DNA of 32,385 nt. Source: Candidatus Tepidiaquacellales bacterium UBA6667 (GTDB taxonomy: Bacteria > Bacteroidota > Ignavibacteria > Tepidaquicellales > Tepidaquicellaceae). Position 1 is the stretch's first letter. Each line of letters begins with the position of its first letter. The translations under genes were made by a program, and so were the position numbers. Where the stretch lies: assembly GCA_002455255.1 (NCBI GenBank), contig DKKL01000031.1, positions 19,574 through 51,958 of the forward strand. Direction: 5' to 3'. Below are positions 25,720 to 32,385 of the stretch, piece by piece. Below the pieces are notes generated by a model. It was not told where the DNA came from and made no database searches. It saw only the letters and a list, made by a program, of their open reading frames with translations.

Positions 25720-27972
25720 ATGAAAAAACTCAAAATATTATTTATTAGTATTTTCTGTGTTTTAAGCTATTCACAATCATATTCACAAGCACGAGTTTGG
25801 GAAAATTTTACTGATATGAAAGAGATAACTTCAATGTCAGTTTCTGAAAATACAGTTTTTTGCGGGTCAAAAGGCGGCGTTTTCGTTGTTTCAAACAATG
25901 GTGTTATTTTAGAAAAGTTTACTAACATAAACGGTCTGTTAAGCAATGATATTTTAAGTTTGTATCTTGATTCACAAAAGAGGTTATGGATTGGAGCTTC
26001 TGACGGTTCAATAGTTATTTATGATGTAAATAATAAATCCTTTAAATATATTTACGATATAAAAAATTCAACTGAATCTGACAAATCAATAAATAGTTTT
26101 CAACAGTTTAATAATTTTATGTTTGTAGGAACTGGTTATGGAATTCAAAAAATCTCTATTAATAATTTTAGTTTTGTAGATGCCCCATATTACCAATTAG
26201 GAAACTATGCACCGAGAACGAGAGTAACTTCTCTTACAATACTTAATAATGTTTTATTTGCCGGGACGATTTCCGGAGTTGGATTTGCAAATGTTGTTAC
26301 ATCAAACTTAAACAGTCCTTCAAGTTGGACAAATTTCAATAGTTTTGGACAGTCTAATATTGTAAATACGATTGCAACTTTTGATAACAAAGTTTTTGCC
26401 GGGACGATTTCAAATTGTATGTATTATGAAAACGGAAATTGGTCAATTTATCCAAATCCAATAATTTATAATAATAATATCAGAAATATTTCTCCTGTTC
26501 AATCAAGGATTTATTTTTCAGTTAATAATGCAGTTTATTTTGCAAATCAAGGTTCAATTGATAATGTGAGTTTATATTTAGAAAATGTTCAGATAGGAAA
26601 AGTGACATCATTTGGTGATGGAAATCCTATACTTGCAAGTTTATCACAAGGATTATTTATAAATACTTCACAGGGATATCAGTTTGTAGCACCAAACGGA
26701 CCTGCTAAAAACAGTTTTGATTGGCTTGCTGCTGACGGTTCCGGAAATTTATGGGCAGCAGGAGGTGATAACAATGCAGGATTTTATAAACTCTCAGGAG
26801 TGACTTGGACAAATTATAATATATCAACATATCCTAACATAGGGAACAGTAATTTTTTCAGAAAAATTTATGCTAATGAGGATGTTATATGGGCATTAGG
26901 ATTTGGGGGAGGACCTACAAGACTTGAAGGAGAAACAATAAGAAATTATAATCCTTCAAATTCATCTTTACCGGGTTTTCCGGCAAATCCAAATTTTTGT
27001 ACACCATTTGGCGGAGGGTTTGATAATCAAGGAAGATTCTGGCTTTCAATATACACTTCAAATAATTCTTCAAACATTTATTGCTATACAGGTAATGGAG
27101 AGTTTGTTGGTATTCCGAATTCTTCAATTATAAACAGTTGTAATCTGGAAGCAATGGCGATTGATAACAACAATACTAAATGGATTGTCACGAACACACC
27201 TGAAGGCGTTTATTTTTTTAATGAGAATGGTACATTGAATAATTTTTCAGATGATATATTCGGATTTTATACAACCGGTGATTTCGGAATTCAGGATATA
27301 AATGATGTAATTGTTGATAAAAACGGTGAAGTATGGATTGCAACTAATAACGGAGTATTTATTATAAGTAACCCTTTAGCGGCAATTCAAAATCCGATAA
27401 ATAAACCTGCTCCTGTAAAGCTTGGAATTATAGAGGGAAACCTGAGAGTTCCATTTACACAAAACTGCAGAATAATAAAAAATGATATTTTAAATGAAAA
27501 ATGGATTGGAACAGAAGGAAACGGTGTATTTCATTTATCATCAGATGGTTCAACATTAATAGAACAATTTAATACTACAAACAGTCCGATATTGGATAAT
27601 AAAATAAATTCAATAGTCGTAAGTCAGGAAACAGGTATTGCATATTTTGGAACTTTAAAAGGGCTTTCATCAGTAACAACAAATGCGATTGAACCGGTGG
27701 CGGAATTTGACGAAATTATTTGTTCACCAAATCCATTTTTATTACCTGCAGGTGTAGATATGAAAATTGACGGATTAATTGAAAACTCCAGGTTAAAAAT
27801 AATAAATTTAACCGGTCAGGTTATCGCAGAATTCGATTCACCAGGGGGCAGAATTGCAACATGGCAAAACAGCAGAAACTTGAATCTCCCATCCGGTGTT
27901 TATATAGTAGTGGCATTTAATAAAAACGGCAGCAAAGTTGGTAAGGGAAAATTTGCTGTTGTAAAAAAATAA
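25720..27972 (+). CDS. Secreted two-propeller protein with T9SS C-terminal domain, PorZ candidate
   Basis: 750 residues. Seen: signal peptide (1-25, ending SYSQA), then ARVWENFTDMKEITSMSV at the mature start; repeated propeller blades of the two-component-regulator-propeller type (for example LLSNDILSLYLDSQKRLWIG and GIQDINDVIVDKNGEVWIA, each followed by a NGVF/DGSI-like turn); and a C-terminal domain (about 667-750) with CSPNPFLLPAG, SRLKIINLTGQVIAEFDSPG, ATWQNSRNLNLPSGVYIVVA and KGKFAVVK. Length, two propellers and this GG-x-A-x-W...SGVY...GK pattern match PorZ, the surface component of the type IX attachment complex (776 residues in Porphyromonas). It could instead be an ordinary T9SS cargo. 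It ends one base before the hisA-like start. Confidence 0.85.
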   Translation: MKKLKILFISIFCVLSYSQSYSQARVWENFTDMKEITSMSVSENTVFCGSKGGVFVVSNNGVILEKFTNINGLLSNDILSLYLDSQKRLWIGASDGSIVIYDVNNKSFKYIYDIKNSTESDKSINSFQQFNNFMFVGTGYGIQKISINNFSFVDAPYYQLGNYAPRTRVTSLTILNNVLFAGTISGVGFANVVTSNLNSPSSWTNFNSFGQSNIVNTIATFDNKVFAGTISNCMYYENGNWSIYPNPIIYNNNIRNISPVQSRIYFSVNNAVYFANQGSIDNVSLYLENVQIGKVTSFGDGNPILASLSQGLFINTSQGYQFVAPNGPAKNSFDWLAADGSGNLWAAGGDNNAGFYKLSGVTWTNYNISTYPNIGNSNFFRKIYANEDVIWALGFGGGPTRLEGETIRNYNPSNSSLPGFPANPNFCTPFGGGFDNQGRFWLSIYTSNNSSNIYCYTGNGEFVGIPNSSIINSCNLEAMAIDNNNTKWIVTNTPEGVYFFNENGTLNNFSDDIFGFYTTGDFGIQDINDVIVDKNGEVWIATNNGVFIISNPLAAIQNPINKPAPVKLGIIEGNLRVPFTQNCRIIKNDILNEKWIGTEGNGVFHLSSDGSTLIEQFNTTNSPILDNKINSIVVSQETGIAYFGTLKGLSSVTTNAIEPVAEFDEIICSPNPFLLPAGVDMKIDGLIENSRLKIINLTGQVIAEFDSPGGRIATWQNSRNLNLPSGVYIVVAFNKNGSKVGKGKFAVVKK

Positions 27973-27973
27973 T

Positions 27974-28744
27974 ATGTTAGTAATACCTGTAATTGATATA
28001 AAAGATGGCAAAGTAGTAAGAATTCTGGAAGGTTTAAAAAATCAAACTGAATATTACTGTGAAAGCCCTGTAAATGTGGCTAAGCTTTTCCGAAAAGAAA
28101 ATTTCAAAACTTTGCACATAACTGATCTTGATGGAGCAATCAATGGTGAAATGAAAAACTTTCCATTGATTGCCGGCATTATCAAATCATTGGATATACC
28201 TATTCAGGTAGGCGGTGGAGTACGCAATTTTGATACGGTAAGAATAATGATAGAAGAATTAGGAGTTTACAGAGTGGTAATAGGTACAGCCGCAATAACT
28301 AATCCTGATTTAGTAAAACAAATTATAAAAGAATATTCTGCTTCAAAAGTAGTAATTGGAATAGATGAGAAACTTAACAACGTAGTTCAGAATGGTTGGG
28401 TGAATTATGCAAACATCACACCTTTAGACTTTGCGAAGATGATGGAAGATATCGGTATTAAAAGAATTATCTATCAAGACGTAACAAGGGTAGGAAATTT
28501 AACCGGTCCTCATATAGAAAGACTTATAGAACTTGCAACACAAACAAACCTGAGAATAACTTCTGCCGGAGGAATACACGATTACAAAGATTTAGAAGAA
28601 TTAAGTAAAATTGAAAATCTTGGTATAGATTCGGTTATGATAGGCAGAGCGTTATATGAAAATATGTTTCCTTGCCAGAAATTATGGAGAGAAATGGAAT
28701 GTGAAGACATCTCATTAGAATTACCGAAAGTTAAAGGGATTTAA
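27974..28744 (+). CDS. hisA: HisA-family phosphoribosyl isomerase, divergent
   Basis: TIM-barrel isomerase of histidine biosynthesis (ProFAR to PRFAR) by family. 256 residues. Seen: VIPVIDIKDGKVVRI with catalytic Asp8 (HisA, not HisF, type), ITDLDGAI, the phosphate-binding QVGGGVRNF, VIGTAAI, the second Asp131 in VIGIDEK, and SAGGIHDYKDL and SVMIGRALYE for the second phosphate. Oddity: the usual TDI-x-RDG-x-L-x-G segment reads YQDVTRVGNLTG, so the catalytic Thr (T164 in Thermotoga) is Gln168 and the DG is VG. It may still isomerise ProFAR or may act on a related aminoaldose. No other his gene is in the window. Its last 14 bases overlap convergent hutI. Confidence 0.85.
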   Translation: MLVIPVIDIKDGKVVRILEGLKNQTEYYCESPVNVAKLFRKENFKTLHITDLDGAINGEMKNFPLIAGIIKSLDIPIQVGGGVRNFDTVRIMIEELGVYRVVIGTAAITNPDLVKQIIKEYSASKVVIGIDEKLNNVVQNGWVNYANITPLDFAKMMEDIGIKRIIYQDVTRVGNLTGPHIERLIELATQTNLRITSAGGIHDYKDLEELSKIENLGIDSVMIGRALYENMFPCQKLWREMECEDISLELPKVKGI

Positions 28745-29999
28745 TAATCTTATTAACATCAAAAATATTCCCTTTTTTTATAACATTTACAATTCGATTA
28801 ACTCCAAAATTATAAATTAATTCTCTATAATCCGGTAAGTCCATAACAAGTAAATCAGCCTGCTTTCCGGTTTCAATTGAACCAATTTTATCCTGTAGAT
28901 TTAATGCACATGCTGCATTAAAGGTAACAGCATTAATAATTTCTTCCGCAGACATTTTCAGTTTTAAAGAAGCAAGACTCATAATAATCTGTAAATTTTC
29001 AGTATTGCAAGAACCCGGATTATAATCTGTTGCCAAAGCAATCGGGACATTTTTATTTATTAATTCCCTCGCCGGTTGATATGGAATATTCAGAAAATAT
29101 GAAACCCCCGGAAGCAGAGTTGCGATGCAATACTTCTTTTTACTGTTATACTCTGAAAGCTTAGTTATGTCTTTAGATTTCAATACTTCAAGATGGTCAA
29201 CAGAAATGGCTTTATTTTTTAATGCAATCCCAACACCTCCAATAGAATGAAACTGATCTGTATGCAACTTCCCTATTAAACCAAACTTTACACCAACCGA
29301 TAAAATTAAATCAGTTTCGTCACAGTCAAAATATCCCTTTTCACAAAATACATCATTGAACTTTGCAAGTTTATGCGTAGCAACATATGGAATCATTTCA
29401 AAAATAATTTTTTCAAGATATTTTTTTTTAGAAATATCTTTAGGATAGCTGTGAGCTCCAAGAAAGGTTGGGATAATATCAATCCCGAATTTATTATCCC
29501 CGTTTAATTTATTGTAAACTTTTAGAATCTTGATTTCATTATCAAAGTCCAAGCCATAACCTGATTTTCCTTCAATCGTAGTTGTTCCGTTAATAAAAAA
29601 ATATTTCAATCTTTTTTCAGCAAGATTATATAAAGATTGAAAAGTTGATTTTCTGACTGCAGATACAGTAGATATGATGCCTCCGCCTGACTTCGCAATT
29701 TCCTGATAAGTTAATCCGGAGATTTTCATCTCGTATTCTTTTTCACGAGACCCTGCGAATGCAAAATGAGTGTGCGAATCTATAAAACCGGGTATTACAA
29801 CATTAGAAGAACAATCTATCTCTTTTTTAAATTTCAGATTACGAGGAATTTTTTTACCAATGAATTGAATATTTTTTTTATCAATTATAACATTAACATT
29901 TTTCAATATTCCGATGTCGGACATTTCAATTCCTGATTTAGGAAATAAATTCCGGGTTCTGCAAGTAACTAATTGTTTAATATTTTTTAATAGAATCAT
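28731..29999 (-). CDS. hutI: Imidazolonepropionase
   Basis: Zinc-dependent amidohydrolase opening imidazolone-5-propionate to formiminoglutamate in histidine degradation. About 422 residues from an ATG at 29999; the longer frame to 30017 would start inside a terminator stem, so I reject it. Seen: LLKNIKQLVTCR at the N-terminus, the metal motif GFIDSHTHFAFAGSRE, YQEIAKSGGGIISTV, PTFLGAHSYP, GKLHTDQFHSIGGV, SVDHLEVLKS, LATDYNPGSCNTENL and NAACALNLQDKIGSIETGKQADLLVMD. All expected ligands are present, unlike the amidohydrolase-fold protein at 9021. No hutH, hutU or hutG is adjacent. Confidence 0.94.
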   Translation of the reverse strand: MILLKNIKQLVTCRTRNLFPKSGIEMSDIGILKNVNVIIDKKNIQFIGKKIPRNLKFKKEIDCSSNVVIPGFIDSHTHFAFAGSREKEYEMKISGLTYQEIAKSGGGIISTVSAVRKSTFQSLYNLAEKRLKYFFINGTTTIEGKSGYGLDFDNEIKILKVYNKLNGDNKFGIDIIPTFLGAHSYPKDISKKKYLEKIIFEMIPYVATHKLAKFNDVFCEKGYFDCDETDLILSVGVKFGLIGKLHTDQFHSIGGVGIALKNKAISVDHLEVLKSKDITKLSEYNSKKKYCIATLLPGVSYFLNIPYQPARELINKNVPIALATDYNPGSCNTENLQIIMSLASLKLKMSAEEIINAVTFNAACALNLQDKIGSIETGKQADLLVMDLPDYRELIYNFGVNRIVNVIKKGNIFDVNKIIKSL

Positions 30000-30000
30000 A

Positions 30001-30027
30001 AAACAAAAACGGGGCAATTGCCCCGTT
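30001..30027 (-). terminator. Rho-independent terminator after the oligopeptide ABC ATPase
   Basis: A perfect palindrome at 30008-30027 (eight-base-pair GC-rich stem AACGGGGC/GCCCCGTT with AATT loop). Read on the minus strand it is followed by a T-rich run (TTTTTGTTT) at 30009-30001. It lies 24 bases past the ATPase stop and directly abuts the hutI start. Confidence 0.9.
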
Positions 30028-30050
30028 GTGTATTTAATAAATTTATAAAA

Positions 30051-31070
30051 TTAAATTACCTTAGCATCTAAAAGAACTGATTTATACATATCTAAAAGCG
30101 GTTCATCTTTTCTCCAACATGCGACTGTATGATTATTAGAAACCTTTTCTATTGGAGGTTCTTCTTTCCAGCATTTTTCCAAAGCAAAGACACATCTTGT
30201 ACAGAAGTGACACCCTTGAGGATAATGAGTGGCTGCAGGGACTGTTCCTTCAATAGTTGCAAGTTTTGATTTTTTTGAATCAGTTGATTTGGGAATTGAA
30301 TTCATCAAACCAATAGTATATGGATGTTTAGGATTTTTGAAAATATCTTTCACATCACCATACTCAGCGACCTTTGATGCATACATAACGCAAACTTTAT
30401 CGCTAACTTCAGCTATAACACCTAAATCGTGAGTGATAATGAGAACACCCATACCAAGATCACGCTGTAATTTTTCAATAAGTTCAAGTATCTGTGCTTG
30501 GACAGTGACATCTAAAGCTGTGGTTGGTTCATCTGCAATTAAAATTTCAGGATTACAAGCCAATGCGATTGCTATCATTACTCTTTGCCTCATACCTCCG
30601 GAAAGCTGATGAGGATATTCATTATATCTCTGTTCAGGTGCAGGAATTCCGACAAGTTTCAGCATATCAATTGCTTTTTGTTTTGCATCTTGCTTGCTGA
30701 TGTTCTGATGTAAGATTAATACTTCTTCAATTTGATTTCCACAGGTAAATACAGGATTTAGAGAAGTCATCGGTTCCTGAAAAATCATACTGATATCGTT
30801 ACCTCTGATTTCTCTCATTTCTTTTTCAGAAATTTTAAGAATATCTCTCCCCTTAAACAAAATTTCTCCTCCTGCAATTTTTCCGGGTGGTGTAGCTATT
30901 AATCTCATTATAGATAATGATGTAACACTTTTACCGCATCCGGATTCTCCAACAATACCTAACGTTTCCCCTTTTTCTAAATTAAAAGAAACATCATCTA
31001 CAGCTTTTGAAACTCCATCATCCGTATAAAAATAAGTTTTAAGATTTTTAACTTCTAATAATTTGCTCAT
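30051..31070 (-). CDS. Oligopeptide/dipeptide ABC transporter ATP-binding protein (OppD/DppD)
   Basis: Cytoplasmic ATPase of a peptide importer. 339 residues, full length for OppD/DppD. Seen: Walker A GESGCGKS (41-48), Q-loop IFQEPMTSLNP, signature LSGGM (156-160) followed by RQRV, Walker B ILIADEP with E181, D-loop ALDVT, H-loop ITHDLGVIAE, and the C-terminal oligopeptide extension YPQGCHFCTRCVFALEKCW, whose four cysteines in related proteins form an Fe-S site. The partner ATPase, permeases and binding protein are not adjacent; a terminator follows at once. It is therefore an orphan ATPase or a scattered system, so I give no symbol. Confidence 0.93.
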   Translation of the reverse strand: MSKLLEVKNLKTYFYTDDGVSKAVDDVSFNLEKGETLGIVGESGCGKSVTSLSIMRLIATPPGKIAGGEILFKGRDILKISEKEMREIRGNDISMIFQEPMTSLNPVFTCGNQIEEVLILHQNISKQDAKQKAIDMLKLVGIPAPEQRYNEYPHQLSGGMRQRVMIAIALACNPEILIADEPTTALDVTVQAQILELIEKLQRDLGMGVLIITHDLGVIAEVSDKVCVMYASKVAEYGDVKDIFKNPKHPYTIGLMNSIPKSTDSKKSKLATIEGTVPAATHYPQGCHFCTRCVFALEKCWKEEPPIEKVSNNHTVACWRKDEPLLDMYKSVLLDAKVI

Positions 31071-31173
31071 AAAATGTAAATTTAGTTAAATTATTATAAA
31101 TTATTTATTCTTTCAAGTATCTTTATTTATTAAAAGAGATTAATTAAGTTAGTATAAATTAAATAAATTTAGT
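31071..31173. other. Divergent intergenic region (ABC ATPase / outer-membrane protein)
   Basis: 103 AT-rich bases holding two opposing promoters. I see no clear promoter elements, hairpins or operators. Confidence 0.4.
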
Positions 31174-31860
31174 ATGCCGCTTAAAAAATTAATTTTCTTA
31201 TCCGTTTTCGTTTTTATCAGCAGTTCATCATTTTCTCAAGGATTAAAACTTTGGGATCTTGGAGTGAGAGCAGGGTTTACATATTCATCAATTCAATACT
31301 CAGCAGAAGATACCGCTGCGACTGAATTTGTAGATGCTGTGGGTAATTTGATTGAGTATAAGCCCGGTTTTAGTGTTGGGGTGTTTTCAGATATTTACCG
31401 AATTAAAAATATTTACATTGGGGTTGGTGCAGATTATTATCAAAAAGGATATAGAGCTAAGGTAGCAGAAACCAATGAAATGGGTGTAGTAATAAATAAT
31501 GGGCATTTAAACTATAGAATGGATTATTTGACATTTAGTTTGTATGGTAAATTTAGTCCTAATGCAGGAAAAATTAAACCTTATTTTATTGTTGCTCCAA
31601 GAATAGATTATTATATGGGTTACTCTATGTCAACATCAAATTTATCTCATTCATTTTCAGGAAACAATATTTTGTTAGATGATTATAAAAAAATTACAGG
31701 AAGTGTTTCCTTTGGAGCCGGTGTAGAAATTTTTGGGATTCTTACCAAACCGGTTTTAATTGAATTTATGTATAATCCTGATTTAATTAATCAGTTTAAT
31801 AACGGAATCGTTAGTGTTAAAAATAAATCGTTCGGAATTAATGCCGGTGTTCAATTTTAA
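31174..31860 (+). CDS. Outer-membrane beta-barrel protein (PorT-like, OMP_b-brl_2 type)
   Basis: 228 residues. Seen: signal peptide (1-21, ending SSFSQG), then alternating hydrophobic strands typical of a small eight-stranded barrel: LWDLGVRAGFTYSSI, KPGFSVGVFSDIY, IYIGVGADYYQKGYR, YLTFSLYGKFSP, IKPYFIVAPRIDYYMGY, GSVSFGAGVEIF and a last strand KSFGINAGVQF ending in aromatic Phe, the usual signal for barrel insertion. The family includes PorT of the type IX system, but this fold is widespread, so a PorT role is not claimed. It ends 6 bases before bshA on the same strand. Confidence 0.82.
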   Translation: MPLKKLIFLSVFVFISSSSFSQGLKLWDLGVRAGFTYSSIQYSAEDTAATEFVDAVGNLIEYKPGFSVGVFSDIYRIKNIYIGVGADYYQKGYRAKVAETNEMGVVINNGHLNYRMDYLTFSLYGKFSPNAGKIKPYFIVAPRIDYYMGYSMSTSNLSHSFSGNNILLDDYKKITGSVSFGAGVEIFGILTKPVLIEFMYNPDLINQFNNGIVSVKNKSFGINAGVQF

Positions 31861-31866
31861 ATTAAT

Positions 31867-32385
31867 ATGAAAATAATAATAACTTGTTATCCCACTTATG
31901 GTGGTAGCGGAGTAGTTGCGACTGAGCTTGGAAAAGCATTGGCAATGAGAGGTCATGAAATTCATTTTATTTCATATGCGTTGCCAATGAGATTGCAAGG
32001 TTTTGTTTCAAATATTTATTATCACGAAGTAGAGTCGTTCACTTATCCTTTGTTTGATAATCCTATGTACACATTAACTTTGACATCCAAAATAGTCGAA
32101 GTTGTAAAAATGAATGATATTGATTTAGTTCATGCACATTATGCGATACCTCATGCTGTGAGTGCTTTCCTTTCAAAAGATATTTTAAGAAATGAAAAGA
32201 AATTTAAGAAAGACTTAAAGATAATTACTACTCTTCACGGGACTGACATTACTCTTATAGGGCTTGAACCTTCATTCTTACCACTGATGAAGTATAGCAT
32301 AGAGCAGTCAGACGGGGTTACTGCGGTTTCAAATTTTTTGAAAGAAAAAACTATAACAAGTTATCAGGTTGAAAAAAACATAGAA
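31867..32385 (+). CDS. bshA: N-acetyl-alpha-D-glucosaminyl L-malate synthase (3' part beyond window)
   Basis: First step of bacillithiol synthesis: a GT4 glycosyltransferase joining GlcNAc from UDP-GlcNAc to L-malate. 173 residues are visible and the frame is open at the right edge; the full protein should be about 380. Seen: IITCYPTYGGSGVVATELGKAL at the N-terminus, RGHEIHFISYALPMRL, IYYHEVESFTYPLFDNPMYTL, LVHAHYAIPHAVSAFL and ITTLHGTDITLIG, which match Bacillus BshA block by block. It implies that this organism uses bacillithiol as its low-molecular-weight thiol. It probably shares a transcript with the barrel protein. Confidence 0.95.
   Translation, partial: MKIIITCYPTYGGSGVVATELGKALAMRGHEIHFISYALPMRLQGFVSNIYYHEVESFTYPLFDNPMYTLTLTSKIVEVVKMNDIDLVHAHYAIPHAVSAFLSKDILRNEKKFKKDLKIITTLHGTDITLIGLEPSFLPLMKYSIEQSDGVTAVSNFLKEKTITSYQVEKNIE

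Noticed and set aside
26258..26411. Repeated GCCGGGACGATTTC in the propeller gene as a possible regulatory or mobile repeat
   Set aside because: Both copies code the same blade peptide FAGTIS in frame, so this is propeller repetition.
28731..30017. Longer hutI frame starting at 30017
   Set aside because: The start lies in the terminator stem and adds residues not found in the family; ATG at 29999 gives the usual N-terminus.
31783..31965. Minus-strand frame across the end of the barrel gene and start of bshA
   Set aside because: Antisense to two well-supported genes.

Overview
The window is AT-rich and tightly packed, and it looks like chromosomal core genome of a member of Ignavibacteria (Bacteroidota/Chlorobiota side of the FCB group). 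Evidence: two secreted proteins end in the NYPNPFNP-type C-terminal domain used by type IX secretion (T9SS). A third resembles the T9SS component PorZ. Core genes are of Bacteroidota type, most starts lack a clear Shine-Dalgarno, and BshA (bacillithiol) is present. I saw no tRNA, rRNA, IS element, prophage or CRISPR array, and no stretch over 300 bases lacks a gene.

Layout. 1-4685 (minus): a metal-efflux cluster of a small His-rich secreted protein, a His-rich periplasmic adaptor and an HME-RND pump cut by the left edge. 4812-7401 (plus): SbtA-like bicarbonate permease, MFS exporter, DUF971 protein. 7464-8963: T9SS-exported Asp-box protein, ending at a strong hairpin shared with the convergent operon. 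9021-15829 (minus): a probable six-gene operon read eno, queA, ispD, esterase, glycosylasparaginase-family enzyme and an amidohydrolase-fold protein that has lost its metal ligands. 16021-17592: LamG-like T9SS cargo followed by an intrinsic terminator.

17723-19891 (plus): purC, psd, pssA, converging on a cysteine desulfurase (19884-21029, minus). 21094-23174 (plus): pgsA, an HU-like protein, ruvX and an AlbA_2/HTH protein. pssA, psd and pgsA together cover synthesis of phosphatidylserine, phosphatidylethanolamine and the phosphatidylglycerol precursor. 23181-25236 (minus): nrfH-nrfA, respiratory nitrite reduction to ammonium, with an FNR-like palindrome upstream. 25343-28744 (plus): TPR protein, PorZ-like propeller protein, HisA-like isomerase. 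28731-31070 (minus): hutI and an oligopeptide ABC ATPase, separated by a terminator. 31174-32385 (plus): outer-membrane beta-barrel protein and bshA, cut by the right edge.

The picture is an anaerobic or facultative heterotroph with nitrite ammonification, type IX secretion, MEP-pathway isoprenoids and bacillithiol. Nothing here is a clear new defence or mobile system. The items most worth a second look are the metal-less amidohydrolase-like protein, the HisA-like and QueA proteins with substituted conserved residues, the PorZ candidate, and the nrf operator.
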